From: Cupriavidus pampae
Lineage (GTDB): Bacteria > Pseudomonadota > Gammaproteobacteria > Burkholderiales > Burkholderiaceae
Length of the DNA: 64,000 bases
Direction: 5' to 3'
Assembly: GCF_914271485.1 (NCBI RefSeq)
Contig: NZ_CAJZAG010000008.1
Coordinates: 310,001-374,000, forward strand
Shown here: positions 16,663 through 27,761 of the stretch, piece by piece
How positions within the stretch are numbered: position 1 is the first letter of the stretch
How the letters are laid out: the number at the start of each line of letters is the position of its first letter
Position numbers and translations under genes: made by a program
Notes under the pieces: model-generated
Databases searched by the model: none
Told to the model about the DNA's origin: nothing
Seen by the model: only the letters and a program-made list of their open reading frames with translations

Positions 16663-17361
16663 ATGCCGGTAGTCGTGATCGCCAATCCCAAGGGCGGCGT
16701 GGGCAAAACCACGCTGGCCACCAATCTCGCCGGCTACTTCGCGAGTCAGGGACATGCCGTGATGCTCGGCGATACCGATCGCCAGCAGTCGTCGCGCGCA
16801 TGGCTCGGCCTGCGGCCGGCCGCGGCGGCGCCGATCCGTAGCTGGGACATCGATGGCGACCATATCGCGCGCCCGCCCAAGGGCACCACGCACGTGGTGC
16901 TCGACACACCGGCTGGCCTCCATGGCTGGCGCTACACGGACGTCATGAAGCTCGCGCACCGCATCGTGGTGCCATTGCAGCCGTCGATGTTCGACATCCT
17001 CGCCACGCAGGACTTTCTCGCCAGGCTCGCCGAAGACCGACGTGTGCGGCATGGCGATGTGGCGGTGGGAGTGATCGGCATGCGCGTGGACGTCCGCACG
17101 CGTGCGGCGGAGCAGCTGCAGCGGTTCGTCGAGGGCGTGGGCCTGCCGGTGCTGGGCGTGCTGCGTGACACGCAGAACTACGTCCAGCTGGCCGCGCATG
17201 GGCTGACGCTATGGGATGTGGCGCCGTCACGCGTGGCGCGCGATCGCGAGCAATGGCAGCCGATCATGCAGTGGCTTGCCAACGGGCAGTCGTCCGGACC
17301 TGCGCGCGAAACACCGCGCGAACCCACGCCCGAGCACGTGCCGGCCGACGCCCAGCGCTAG
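16663..17361 (+). CDS. Orphan ParA-family ATPase
   Basis: A ParA/MinD-type deviant Walker ATPase of 232 residues. Residues 1-17 (MPVVVIANPKGGVGKTT) carry the deviant Walker A with its signature lysine; VVLDTPAGL is the A'/Walker B-like motif and VVPLQPSMFDI follows. The start at 16663 is chosen because GGAGGA lies 8 bp upstream. No ParB partner or parS-like site was seen, and the gene is 62 bp after cobQ on the same strand. It could position a cellular cargo rather than DNA; the partner is unknown. Confidence 0.82.
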   Translation: MPVVVIANPKGGVGKTTLATNLAGYFASQGHAVMLGDTDRQQSSRAWLGLRPAAAAPIRSWDIDGDHIARPPKGTTHVVLDTPAGLHGWRYTDVMKLAHRIVVPLQPSMFDILATQDFLARLAEDRRVRHGDVAVGVIGMRVDVRTRAAEQLQRFVEGVGLPVLGVLRDTQNYVQLAAHGLTLWDVAPSRVARDREQWQPIMQWLANGQSSGPARETPREPTPEHVPADAQR

Positions 17362-17939
17362 CCGCGCGCGCGCCCCTTCGAGGACGACAGCAGCCGCGCC
17401 AGCAGCGCTTCGGGGTCCTGCCACGTAACGCGCCGCACCGACACCATCAGATCGGTACCCGGAAACGGATCATCGAACGCGGGGGCTTCCTCGCCGCCGA
17501 GCGCGCGATAGAACGCGCGTGCCTGCGTATTGCCGTCGAGTACATACAGAAACAGCGGCTTGCCCGGCCATCGATCGATCACGCGGCGCACGCAATGCGC
17601 CATCAGCAGCTTGCCGTAGCCACCGCCGTGGTAGGCGGGCATGACGTGCAGATTGTCGACGTAGATGCCGTAGCCGGGTTCCGCCAGCGGCATCAGGCAG
17701 CAAAAGCCCGCCGGCTCGCCGTCGATGCGCAGGATGGTGACTTCGATCGGCGCCTCGGCACCGTCATGCATACGCGCGCGCCAGGTGGCAAGCCGCTCCG
17801 CGGGCGCGTGCGATTCGAGGTAGGTCAACGGAATCAGACCCGCATAGGCATGGCGCCAGCTGTCGCTATGCAGCCGGGCCAGCAGGTCGGCATCCGCGGG
17901 CAGGGCGGGGTCGAGGGTGTAGCGGGGTGACGTGGACAT
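17358..17939 (-). CDS. GNAT family N-acetyltransferase
   Basis: A Gcn5-related acetyltransferase of 193 residues. The acetyl-CoA binding motif A is visible as IYVDNLHVMPAYHGGGYGKLLM, followed by motif B ending in FLYVLDGNTQARAFYRALGG. The beta-strand pattern before motif A fits the fold. The substrate cannot be read from the sequence. It is convergent with the ParA gene and overlaps its 3' end by 4 nt. Confidence 0.85.
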   Translation of the reverse strand: MSTSPRYTLDPALPADADLLARLHSDSWRHAYAGLIPLTYLESHAPAERLATWRARMHDGAEAPIEVTILRIDGEPAGFCCLMPLAEPGYGIYVDNLHVMPAYHGGGYGKLLMAHCVRRVIDRWPGKPLFLYVLDGNTQARAFYRALGGEEAPAFDDPFPGTDLMVSVRRVTWQDPEALLARLLSSSKGRARG

Positions 17940-18093
17940 GATATTCGTTCGTGCGCGGCGTCGCGCGGATCATACCGTACTGCTAGAATCGCGAATCCTT
18001 CGCATTTGCATTTCCTAGTTTGCGCGCTCTTTTTTACGGACGCCAACGGCAATCGTACGCCCAACCCGGTTTTTACCTACTGCTTTCGCCCCC

Positions 18094-19287
18094 ATGGTCT
18101 CCGGCCGCCTGCGCACAGTCTTCATCAAGGTTCACCTTTATATCGGCCTGTCGTTCGGGCTGTTGTTCGTGCTGCTGGGGCTGACCGGCACCGCCATCGC
18201 CTGGCGCGATGAACTCGACGCCGCACTGAATCCGGACCTGCTGGTCGCCTCGGCGCCCGCGCGCATTCCGGTCGGTGGCCCCGCCATTGATGCAATCTAT
18301 CGGAAGTTGACCGCCGATCCGCACTATGGACGGCCCAATGCGTTCATGCTGCCGATGCACGAGGATGGCGTGTTTATCGCGGCTTATCCGATCAAGGGGC
18401 CGGACGCGGGGCCTGGCCGCTCGCGGCAGGTCATGATTGATCCCATCACGCTGAACGTGAAGGGCGAACGTCTGTGGGGCGTGCCGGGGCTGTCGCGCGA
18501 GCAGTTGCTGCCGACGCTGTTCCACCTGCATCGCTACCTGCTGAGCGGCGAAACCGGCAAGACCATCGTCGGCCTGTGCGGCATGGTGATGCTGATCTCG
18601 GTGATCGTCGGTCTGGCGCTGTGGTGGCCCAAGATGAACCGGCGCTCGTGGCTGCAATCGGTACGCATCACGCACGGCGGTTCGTGGTCGCGCTTCAATT
18701 TCTCGCTGCACCGTGCCGGCGGCCTGTTTATCGCGCCGGTGATGCTGATGACCGCATTCTCGGGGTGGTATCTGAATCTGCCGAAATGGGTGACGCCAAT
18801 CATCGCTAGCGTGATGACGGTGTCGCCGCCGCCGAAGCATCAGTCGGCACCGGCCGCGCCCGACGTGGAGATGCTTTCACCCGCGCTGGCCGTGGCGGCC
18901 GCGCAGCGTGAGTATCCCGATGCGCTGGTCACGCGCGTAAGCCTGCCGCGCAAGCCCACGGACGCCTACGAGATCCGCCTGCGTCAGGCCGGCGAGATCC
19001 GCGAGGATTCGGGCGCGACGCGGCTCTGGCTCGATGCCCACACGGGGCAGCGCATCGCCGCGCGCGACCCCAGGCAGGCCGCGTCCGGCGATACGTTCAT
19101 CAACTGGCTATTCCCGCTCCACACAGGCGAGGCGTTCGGGTTCTCGGGGCGCGTGTTCATCACGATCTACGGCCTGACGCCGCTAGCGTTCGCGCTGACG
19201 GGCATCCTGATCTGGTGGAAGCGCCGCACCGGCCATCGCCGGCACCTCGCGCGCGAGCGCGAGCGGAGCAAGCTGACGCGCGCCTGA
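18094..19287 (+). CDS. PepSY-associated transmembrane protein
   Basis: A PepSY-TM family inner-membrane protein of 397 residues. The first helix is VHLYIGLSFGLLFVLLGLTGTAIAW with conserved His and Trp, a second is near residues 163-185 (GLCGMVMLISVIVGLALWWP), and a third begins HRAGGLFIAPVMLMTAFSG. The last helix sits near the C-terminus (IYGLTPLAFALTGILIWWKRR). Such proteins are often linked to iron uptake and ferric reduction, but no siderophore receptor is adjacent here. It is divergent from the GNAT gene and convergent with panC. Confidence 0.8.
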   Translation: MVSGRLRTVFIKVHLYIGLSFGLLFVLLGLTGTAIAWRDELDAALNPDLLVASAPARIPVGGPAIDAIYRKLTADPHYGRPNAFMLPMHEDGVFIAAYPIKGPDAGPGRSRQVMIDPITLNVKGERLWGVPGLSREQLLPTLFHLHRYLLSGETGKTIVGLCGMVMLISVIVGLALWWPKMNRRSWLQSVRITHGGSWSRFNFSLHRAGGLFIAPVMLMTAFSGWYLNLPKWVTPIIASVMTVSPPPKHQSAPAAPDVEMLSPALAVAAAQREYPDALVTRVSLPRKPTDAYEIRLRQAGEIREDSGATRLWLDAHTGQRIAARDPRQAASGDTFINWLFPLHTGEAFGFSGRVFITIYGLTPLAFALTGILIWWKRRTGHRRHLARERERSKLTRA

Positions 19288-19316
19288 GGCGCGCCACACG
19301 CAATGCCTGAAGCGCG

Positions 19317-20195
<879 letters not shown>

Positions 20196-20335
20196 TTACG
20201 GGATCGGGCGCGCCGGATTGGTGCATTGCCAGCCGGCTGTCGGCGGATTGTAGAACATGCGGGCAGCCGCCGGGGGAAAGGCGGGCAGGGAGGCAGGCAA
20301 AGACGCGGGCGGACAGCGGCCGCTCACATGCGATT

Positions 20336-21217
20336 TCAGGTCGGCGTGTACGCCAATCGCACATAAATTGGTGCGAATGGCTCAGCCTGCGTGATCTCGA
20401 CCAGCGACTCGCGCGACAGCTCGAGCATCGCGATGAAGTTCACCACCACCACGGGCACGCCCTTGCCCGAGCGAATCGCTTCGTCGAACAGTTCGGTGAA
20501 TTCCATAAAGCGCGCATGCTGCAGGCGGCGCAGGATCTGGCTCATATGCTCGCGCACGGACAATTCCTCGCGCGAGATCTTGTGGTGCTGGTTGAGCTTG
20601 GCGCGCTTGAGCACATCGGCCCAGGCCGACTGCAAGTCGATCGTCTCGACTTCGGGGAAGCGCGGCGCGAGGCTCTGCTCGATAAACACCTGCGTGCGCA
20701 GGAAGTCGCGACCCAGTTGCGGCACATGGTCGAGCCGCTGCGCCGCGAGCTTCATCTGCTCGTACTCGAGCAGGCGGCGCACCAGTTCGGCGCGCGGATC
20801 CTCGGCTTCCTCGTCGCTGTCGGCCTTCTTCACCGGCAGCAGCATGCGCGACTTGATCTCGATCAGCATGGCCGCCATCAGCAGATATTCAGCCGCCAGT
20901 TCGAGGTTGGTCTTGCGGATTTCTTCGACGTACAGAAGATACTGTCGCGTCACCTGGGCCATCGGAATGTCCAGGACGTTGAAGTTTTGCTTGCGGATCA
21001 GGTACAGCAGCAGATCGAGCGGACCCTCGAACGCCTCGAGAAAGATCTCGAGCGCATCGGGCGGGATATACAGATCCTGCGGCAGCTTGAACAGCGGCTC
21101 ACCGTAGAGGCGCGCGAACGCCAGCCCGTCGACCATGTCGGCGGGGCCGGGTGTGCCGCCGGCACCGGGAGCCACACTGGGTAGCTCCACCGGCAGGATC
21201 AGCTTTTCCTGAGACAA
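20336..21217 (-). CDS. scpA: Segregation and condensation protein A
   Basis: ScpA is the kleisin subunit that bridges SMC heads with ScpB. The N-terminal kleisin core FEGPLDLLLYLIRKQNFNVLD is clear, followed by YLLMAAMLIEIKSRMLLP; the winged-helix C-terminus is present. The frame begins at a TTG (21217) one nucleotide after the DUF3460 stop (TGA-G-TTG), which suggests coupled translation. An ATG at 21136 (MVDGLAFARLYG) is an alternative that keeps the whole core. No scpB lies nearby. Confidence 0.88.
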   Translation of the reverse strand: MSQEKLILPVELPSVAPGAGGTPGPADMVDGLAFARLYGEPLFKLPQDLYIPPDALEIFLEAFEGPLDLLLYLIRKQNFNVLDIPMAQVTRQYLLYVEEIRKTNLELAAEYLLMAAMLIEIKSRMLLPVKKADSDEEAEDPRAELVRRLLEYEQMKLAAQRLDHVPQLGRDFLRTQVFIEQSLAPRFPEVETIDLQSAWADVLKRAKLNQHHKISREELSVREHMSQILRRLQHARFMEFTELFDEAIRSGKGVPVVVVNFIAMLELSRESLVEITQAEPFAPIYVRLAYTPT

Positions 21218-21218
21218 C

Positions 21219-21410
21219 TCAGTTGTCGAGCGAGTAGACGTACGGCTTCTGCGCTACGCGCGAGTCGGCGGCGCGCTCGCGCTCTTCCAGGTCGATCGGT
21301 GCCTTGTCCCACAGCAGGGAACGGCCTTCACGCTGTTCCGACTCGAGCGCCGGACGCTCCTGCTTGAGGGTCTTGAGGAACTGGGTGATGTCCGATTCGT
21401 ACATGGCCAT
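21219..21410 (-). CDS. DUF3460 small protein
   Basis: A 63-residue DUF3460 protein that begins MAMYESDITQFLKTLKQERP and ends QKPYVYSLDN. It is charged, soluble and has no signal peptide. The function is unknown; the family is typical of betaproteobacteria and is commonly placed before scpA, as here, where it is separated by a single base. It is divergent from tamA. AGGT lies 6 bp before the start, and a TAAAAT -10-like hexamer is at 21457-21462 on the minus strand. Confidence 0.85.
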   Translation of the reverse strand: MAMYESDITQFLKTLKQERPALESEQREGRSLLWDKAPIDLEERERAADSRVAQKPYVYSLDN

Positions 21411-21610
21411 GATGAAACCTGTGCCTCGCGGGGCAAGTTGGTGTGGGTGGGGCAGGATTTTACCGTATCGGCGTCGATCGCTGACGAAATTGCTCGGAAT
21501 CGGCTCGGTCAGTACCTGATCGCCCCGAAAGCCGCCACCATGGCCGATTTGTCGCAGTCGCACGACGCCGGGTGTGGTCAAATAGCGACTTCGCTGGTTC
21601 AAAACGACGG

Positions 21611-23479
21611 ATGACGAGAGACCGGGGCCGCTGGGCCGCCACGACCATCCTGCGACGCTCGCCGCCCCCGCCGCCCCCGTCGGATGGCCATGGCCGCGAT
21701 CGCCCGTGCGCGGCGCTGTCACGCTCTGTCGCGCGCGCGCTCTTGTCGCTCGTCCCGCTCCTGCTCGCGCTGCAAGCGGCGCCGGCCGCGGCGGTGTACA
21801 AAGTCGTGGTGGACGCCCCCAAGCCGCTCGAGGACATGCTCAAGGAGCATCTGGACCTCGCACGCTACGCCAGCCGTACCGATCTGTCCGACGACCAGTT
21901 CGCCTATATGGTGGAAACCGTCGGCGATCAGGTGCGGCAGTTCGCATCCACCGAGGGCTGGTTCGATCCGACCACCACCGCGCGCGTGGAGGGCGAGGGA
22001 AGCGACCGCGTGGTGCACGTGACCGTCGATGCCGGCGCCCGTACACTGATCCGCAGCGTTGACGTGTCGGTGTCCGGCCCCGCCGCGACGCAGGCACCGG
22101 AGCAGGTGGCCGAGATGCGTGCCAAGTGGGGCCTGCCGGTGGGCGATCCGTTCCGCCAGGACGATTGGGACAAGGCCAAGGAGAACGCGCTGCTCACGCT
22201 GCAGAGCAAGAGCTACTACGGCGCGAAGCTTGCCTCGTCGCGCGCGCGTGTGGAGGCCGACGAGCACGCCGCCGACCTGACCGCGAAGTACGACAGCGGC
22301 CCCGCGTATGTGCTCGGGCCGCTGCAGGTCACCGGTACGCGCCGCTATCCCGAGCAGATCATTCGCAACGTGAACCCGCTGTCGGTGGGCGAGCCGTATC
22401 GTGTGGAACGCCTGCTCGAACTGCAGCGCGCGATCCAGAACCAGCCGTATTTCTCCAACGCGCAGGTGGAGCTCGAGACGCCGACGGCCGACGCCGCGCA
22501 CAACGAGACCGTGATCGCGCCGGTGAGCGTGCGCGTGCGGGAGTACCCGGTGAACCGGCTCTCCTCGGGCGTTGGCTACACGACCGACACGGGCGCGCAG
22601 GTCGAGGGCCGCTATTCGTACTACAACCTGTTCAATCGCGCGTGGGTGTTCGACTCGCAGTTGCGGATCGAGCAGAAGCGCCAGTATGCGTTCCTCGAGA
22701 CGGCCATGCCGCCGGACTCGCATACCTACCGCAACAGCCTGTACGGCAGCTACGAGCGCACGATCGATATCGAGAGCACCGACCTGACCAGCTGGCGCAC
22801 GGGCCTCAAGCGCTCGCGCACACGCGAGAAGTACGACACCACGTTCTCGCTCGATTTCTATTACGACAATCTCGTGCCCTACGGCCAGGACGCGCAGATT
22901 TCCAAGGCATTGGTGCCCGCGTTCGCGTGGACGCGCCGCGATGTGGACAACCCCGTGTTTCCGCGGCGCGGAAATGTCATCAACACACAGGTCGGCGTGG
23001 CCGCCAAGAACATTCTGTCCGATGCCACGTTCCTGCGGCTCTATGGGCGGATTCGCCAGTACGTGCCGGTGGGCACGCGCGATCTGTTTATCGCGCGGCT
23101 CGAACTCGGCGCGGATCTGACCTCGTCCGATCCCGCCAGGATTCCGGCTTCGCTGCGGTTCCGCGCGGGCGGCACCGATTCGATTCGTGGCTATAGCTAT
23201 CAGTCGATTGGTACCCCGGACGGCGCCAGCATATTGCCGGCACGCTACCTTGGCACCGGCAGCCTCGAATACCAGTACTGGTTCAAGCCCGACTGGGGCG
23301 TGGCGGTGTTCTGGGACGTGGGTACCGCGACCAACTCAATCAAAGGCATCACGCTCTACAACGGCGTGGGCGTCGGCGCGCGCTGGCGCAGCCCGGTGGG
23401 CCCGCTGCAGCTCGACCTCGGCTACGGCATCCAGCAGAACCAGTTCCGTCCGCATATCTCGCTCGGGGTGGCATTCTGA
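21611..23479 (+). CDS. tamA: Translocation and assembly module subunit TamA
   Basis: An Omp85-family outer-membrane protein. After a proline-rich N-terminus and a signal segment (ALLSLVPLLLALQAAPAAA) come POTRA-like repeats in roughly the first 300 residues, then a 16-strand barrel. The barrel has the surface-antigen features RFRAGGTDSIRGY and a C-terminal strand ending in FRPHISLGVAF. With TamB it helps insert a subset of outer-membrane proteins and move lipids across the envelope. ATG at 21611 was chosen over 21572 because ACGACGG precedes it and the shorter N-terminus is more typical. It is followed by tamB 46 bp downstream. Confidence 0.9.
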   Translation: MTRDRGRWAATTILRRSPPPPPPSDGHGRDRPCAALSRSVARALLSLVPLLLALQAAPAAAVYKVVVDAPKPLEDMLKEHLDLARYASRTDLSDDQFAYMVETVGDQVRQFASTEGWFDPTTTARVEGEGSDRVVHVTVDAGARTLIRSVDVSVSGPAATQAPEQVAEMRAKWGLPVGDPFRQDDWDKAKENALLTLQSKSYYGAKLASSRARVEADEHAADLTAKYDSGPAYVLGPLQVTGTRRYPEQIIRNVNPLSVGEPYRVERLLELQRAIQNQPYFSNAQVELETPTADAAHNETVIAPVSVRVREYPVNRLSSGVGYTTDTGAQVEGRYSYYNLFNRAWVFDSQLRIEQKRQYAFLETAMPPDSHTYRNSLYGSYERTIDIESTDLTSWRTGLKRSRTREKYDTTFSLDFYYDNLVPYGQDAQISKALVPAFAWTRRDVDNPVFPRRGNVINTQVGVAAKNILSDATFLRLYGRIRQYVPVGTRDLFIARLELGADLTSSDPARIPASLRFRAGGTDSIRGYSYQSIGTPDGASILPARYLGTGSLEYQYWFKPDWGVAVFWDVGTATNSIKGITLYNGVGVGARWRSPVGPLQLDLGYGIQQNQFRPHISLGVAF

Positions 23480-23525
23480 TGACGAGCCGCCACCGCTCCA
23501 TGACCTCCACTGACAAGGCGCGCGC

Positions 23526-26500
23526 ATGAGCATTCCCGACATGCCGCCCGTGCCGCGTCCCGATCGCGACGCCCCGCCGCCCGCGCACAAGCCGCGGCGC
23601 CGGGTGTGGCGCAAGGTGACGCGTGTGCTGGCATGGAGTGGCGTGACGCTGCTTTTGCTGGTGATGGTGCTGATCGGCACCGTCGTGCTCGCGCTGCGCA
23701 CCGAGGGTGGCACGCGGCAGTTGTGGGCGGTGGCTACGCGACTCTCGGGCGGCCTGCTCGCCGGACAGTTCGAGGGCGGCACTGTGGCCACGGGCCTGCA
23801 CTTGCGTGACGTGGTGTATGCGAGCGGCGAGGGCGATGCCGCCACGCGCGTGACGATCGATCGCGTGGACGGTGAATGGAGTTTTACGTGGTCGCCGGCG
23901 CGCTTGCACGTGCAGTCGCTGCGGCTCGGCCGCGTCGATGCGCGCCTGCCGGCCGCAACGCCCGATCAGGCCGCGACGCCCGCACGCATGCCCGACTCGC
24001 TGTCGCTACCGCTGGCGATCGACGTCGATACGCTCACGCTCGAACGGTTGTCGATCCTCGAAGGCAACGCGCCCACGGCGACCCCGCTGGTGTTCTCGGA
24101 CCTCGCCGCCGCGCTGCATTCGGACGGTACGCGTCATCGCCTTACCGTCGATCGACTGGTCACGCCTTACGGCAAGCTGCAGGCCAACGCGCAACTGGCC
24201 GGGCCCAAGCCGTATCCGCTCACGGCGGAGGCGCTGCTCGAAGGGGAATGGCAGAAAGAGTCGTTCGCGCTGTCCGCCACCGCAAGTGGTTCGCTCGATG
24301 CGCTGCGCGCGGAGCTGGAGGCCAGCGGCGATCGCATTCGCGGCCGCGCCACGGCTGACCTGACGCCGTTCGGCAGGGTGCCATTCACGCATCTGCTGGT
24401 CGATGGCGAACGCATCAATCCGCGGCTGTTCAGCCCCGGCGCGCCGCAGGCCAACCTGACCGTGCATGCCGAGCTGCGGCCTGTGGAAGCGGTGGCGCCG
24501 CCCCCCGTGATCGCGCGGCCGCAGCCGGGACAGACCGCCGCCAGCGCGGTGGCGGCGGCCTCGGCGGCTTCCGCGTCCGCACCGGTGCCAACGCCGGCTA
24601 CACCGGCGCCCGGCGTGGCGCCGCTCGCGGTGGCGGGCGAGCTCACCGTGCGCAATCTCGAACCCGGACCGATCGATAAGGAGCGGCTGCCGGTGGAATC
24701 GGTGCACGCGCGCGTGGAAGTCAGCGAAGCCGCGCAGAGCGTGCGTGACCTGCGCATCGCGCTGCTGGGCCGCGGCGAGATTCTGGGCCAGGGCATGTTG
24801 CGCGATGGCCGCGGCGGTTTCGACCTCGACGTGCGTCGGCTCGATGTGGCCGCGCTGCACACGGCGCTGGTGCCCACGCGTCTGGCGGGGCCGGTCATCC
24901 TGCGACTGGAACCGGGCCGGCAGAGCGTCGCGCTCGACCTCGCCGGCGGCGAGCTCAAGCTGTTTGCCGATGCGCGCGTCGATGAAGACGCGGTGACGCT
25001 GACATCTTTACGTGCTGGCATTGGAGCGGGCACGCTGACGGCCGACGGCCGGCTCGCGCTCAAGGAGGAGCAGGCGTTCCACTTCAAGGGCAAGCTCGCC
25101 AACTTCGATCCCGCGCGCGTGGCCAAGGTGGCGCCGGGGCGCATCAATGCCGATTTCTCGACCACCGGCACGTTGTCCACGGGTTCGGTGCCGGATCGGC
25201 TGCGCGTGGCGGTGGACTTCGGCCTGCGCGAGAGCGAATACGCGGGGCTGCCGATGACCGGCAACGGCAAGGTCCGGTTCGAAGGCGAACGGCTGCTGCC
25301 GAGCGAGGCCTCGCTGAGCATGGCCGGCAATCAGGTGGATCTGCGCGGCAGCTTTGGCGCGCGCGGAGACCGGCTCAAGGTCGCGATCGATGCGCCGCAG
25401 CTCGAACGCCTGAAGTTCGGTGTGGCGGGCCGCGCGAAGGTCGATGCCGAGGTGACAGGCACGCTGCGGCGGCCCGAGGTGGTTGGCGACTACAGCGCGC
25501 AGGGGCTGGTCTTCGGCCCGCACAAGCTTGCCAGCGCAAGCGGCCATGCCGAGCTGCGCGGGGGGCTCGATGGCACGCTGTCCGCGCAACTGACCGCGCG
25601 CGACTATCAGGGCCCGGACGCGGTGGTGCGCACGCTCGATGCCAACCTCACCGGCACGCAGGCCAATCACACGTTCGAGGCCAAGGCGGTCGGCACGGTG
25701 CGGCGGCGGCAGATCCAGCTGAATCTGGCGGGGCAGGGGGGGTGGCAAGGTCAAGGTAAGAACGGCGGAGGCTGGAACGGCACTATCCGCACCTTCGAGG
25801 AACGCGGCGCGGCCAATCTGCGCCTGACCGCGCCGACCACGCTGCTAGTGGCGGATCAGCATATCAAGCTCGGGCCCGCGCGTTTTGCCTTCGATCAGGC
25901 CACCATGGCGATCGACGGGCTCGACTGGGATCACGGCCGGATTCGCAGCGCGGGGTCGCTCGATGGCGTGCGCGTCGCGCACGTGCTGGAGTTGGTCGCG
26001 CTATTCAGCGGCGAAGCCCCGCCGGTGCGCTCGGACCTCGTGCTCGATGGCAAATGGAATCTGGTACTGGCGGAGACCGCGAGCGGGTTTGCCGAGATCC
26101 GGCGGCGTTCGGGCGATGCGTCGATCAACGCGGGGCGCGGCTGGACCGCGCTGGGGCTTGGCGAGACGCAGCTACGTGCTGAAGTCGTGGGGAGTCGCGT
26201 GACCTTGCGCGGCGGCACCGCGGCCGAGCGCATCGGGCGCATCGTCGTGGATGCCTCGGCGGGTCTCGTCTCCGAGCAGGGTTTGCAGAACATCGGCCCC
26301 ACCTCCACGCTGGACGGCACGGTCGCGTTCGATATCCCACGGCTCAAGTCGCTCGAATCGTTCACGGGCCCGCAGTACGCGCTCGAAGGCAAGCTGGCGG
26401 CGAACCTCAAGCTGGCGGGAACGGTGGGCAAGCCGCTGCTGACCGGCAATGTCGATGGCAGTGGGATTGGCGTGACGCTGTACGACCTCGGCATTCGCCT

Positions 26501-27746
26501 GACCGATGGCGTGGTGAAGGTGGTGCTCGACCAGAACACCGTGGAGCTCAAGCAGGTGCAGTTCCGCGGCGGCGACGGCACGCTGGTCGCCACCGGCGCG
26601 ATCAAGCTCGGCGAGTCGGATCCGAACCTGACCGGCAAGATCGTCGCCGACAAGCTTCAGCTGTTCGCGAGTCCCGAGCGCACGCTGATCGTCTCGGGCG
26701 AAGCCGGCATTGCCAACGAGAACCGCCAGTTGACGATTCGCGGCAAGTTCCGCGTGGATCGCGGATTGTTCGATCTGCCGAAGTCCGGCGCGCCGGAACT
26801 CGGTGACGACGTGGTGGTGATCCGCCATCGCGACCAGCGCGAACTGCCGACCGCGAATGTGCCGGTACCCGAGGAAGCGCCCACGAGCCGCTTCAGCCCG
26901 GTGATCGACATCGCCATCGATCTCGGCAACGACTTCCGCTTCCGCGGTGCCGGCGCGGATCTGCTGCTCGCGGGCCAGCTCGGTATTGCCAGTGCGCCGC
27001 TCTCGCCGATGCGCGCCACCGGCACCGTGCGCGTGGTCGATGGCACGTACGAAGCGTTTGGCCGCAAGTTGAATATCGAACGCGGCATCATCAATTTCAA
27101 TGGGCCGATCAGTAACCCGAACATCAATATCCGCGCGATGCGCCGCAATCAGGAAGTGGAGGCCGGCGTCGAGGTGACCGGCACGGTGCGCATTCCGCGT
27201 GTGCGGCTGGTGTCGGAACCCAATGTGCCCGACGAGGACAAGCTCTCGTGGCTGATGTTCGGTTACGGCGCCGAGAGCGCTGGGGCGGGGCAGCAGCGCC
27301 AGCTCAGTGGCGGCGCGCTGGGCGGCGCCGCGCTCGGCATGATCGGTGCCCGCGCGGGCAAGGGAATCGTCCAGCATCTCGGCATCGACGAGTTCTCGAT
27401 CGGGCCAAGTACCGCGGGGCTGAATGACCAGCAGGTGGTCAGCGTGGGCAAGTCGGTGACCGATCAGATCTCGGTCGGCTACGAGCAGAGCCTGACGTCG
27501 GCGTCGAACATCGTCAAGCTGACGTGGGCGTTCTCGCGGCGGTGGTCGCTGATTGCCAAGGGCGGGTCGATCAACGGATTGTCGGTGCTGTTCAACCGCC
27601 GCTTCAACAACTGGAGTAGCCTGTTCGCTGGCAGTACCAACCGTCGTACGACGGATGTGGATCCCGATCTCCCGCCCGGAACCCAGCCGGCCAACAGCGC
27701 GGCCAGCGAGCCGGCCGGCGATCCGATCGAGGCCATCAAGCGTTGA
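23526..27746 (+). CDS. tamB: Translocation and assembly module subunit TamB
   Basis: A 1406-residue AsmA-like/TamB bridge protein. An N-terminal membrane anchor (about residues 34-57, VLAWSGVTLLLLVMVLIG) is followed by long beta-rich repeats and a C-terminal DUF490 domain with GTVRVVDGTYEAFGRKLNIE and a terminal strand region. An Ala/Pro/Ser-rich linker lies near residues 335-360. TamB spans the periplasm and works with TamA, whose gene is just upstream. The length is in the normal family range. Confidence 0.92.
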   Translation: MSIPDMPPVPRPDRDAPPPAHKPRRRVWRKVTRVLAWSGVTLLLLVMVLIGTVVLALRTEGGTRQLWAVATRLSGGLLAGQFEGGTVATGLHLRDVVYASGEGDAATRVTIDRVDGEWSFTWSPARLHVQSLRLGRVDARLPAATPDQAATPARMPDSLSLPLAIDVDTLTLERLSILEGNAPTATPLVFSDLAAALHSDGTRHRLTVDRLVTPYGKLQANAQLAGPKPYPLTAEALLEGEWQKESFALSATASGSLDALRAELEASGDRIRGRATADLTPFGRVPFTHLLVDGERINPRLFSPGAPQANLTVHAELRPVEAVAPPPVIARPQPGQTAASAVAAASAASASAPVPTPATPAPGVAPLAVAGELTVRNLEPGPIDKERLPVESVHARVEVSEAAQSVRDLRIALLGRGEILGQGMLRDGRGGFDLDVRRLDVAALHTALVPTRLAGPVILRLEPGRQSVALDLAGGELKLFADARVDEDAVTLTSLRAGIGAGTLTADGRLALKEEQAFHFKGKLANFDPARVAKVAPGRINADFSTTGTLSTGSVPDRLRVAVDFGLRESEYAGLPMTGNGKVRFEGERLLPSEASLSMAGNQVDLRGSFGARGDRLKVAIDAPQLERLKFGVAGRAKVDAEVTGTLRRPEVVGDYSAQGLVFGPHKLASASGHAELRGGLDGTLSAQLTARDYQGPDAVVRTLDANLTGTQANHTFEAKAVGTVRRRQIQLNLAGQGGWQGQGKNGGGWNGTIRTFEERGAANLRLTAPTTLLVADQHIKLGPARFAFDQATMAIDGLDWDHGRIRSAGSLDGVRVAHVLELVALFSGEAPPVRSDLVLDGKWNLVLAETASGFAEIRRRSGDASINAGRGWTALGLGETQLRAEVVGSRVTLRGGTAAERIGRIVVDASAGLVSEQGLQNIGPTSTLDGTVAFDIPRLKSLESFTGPQYALEGKLAANLKLAGTVGKPLLTGNVDGSGIGVTLYDLGIRLTDGVVKVVLDQNTVELKQVQFRGGDGTLVATGAIKLGESDPNLTGKIVADKLQLFASPERTLIVSGEAGIANENRQLTIRGKFRVDRGLFDLPKSGAPELGDDVVVIRHRDQRELPTANVPVPEEAPTSRFSPVIDIAIDLGNDFRFRGAGADLLLAGQLGIASAPLSPMRATGTVRVVDGTYEAFGRKLNIERGIINFNGPISNPNINIRAMRRNQEVEAGVEVTGTVRIPRVRLVSEPNVPDEDKLSWLMFGYGAESAGAGQQRQLSGGALGGAALGMIGARAGKGIVQHLGIDEFSIGPSTAGLNDQQVVSVGKSVTDQISVGYEQSLTSASNIVKLTWAFSRRWSLIAKGGSINGLSVLFNRRFNNWSSLFAGSTNRRTTDVDPDLPPGTQPANSAASEPAGDPIEAIKR

Positions 27747-27761
27747 TCGACAGGAGCCGAA

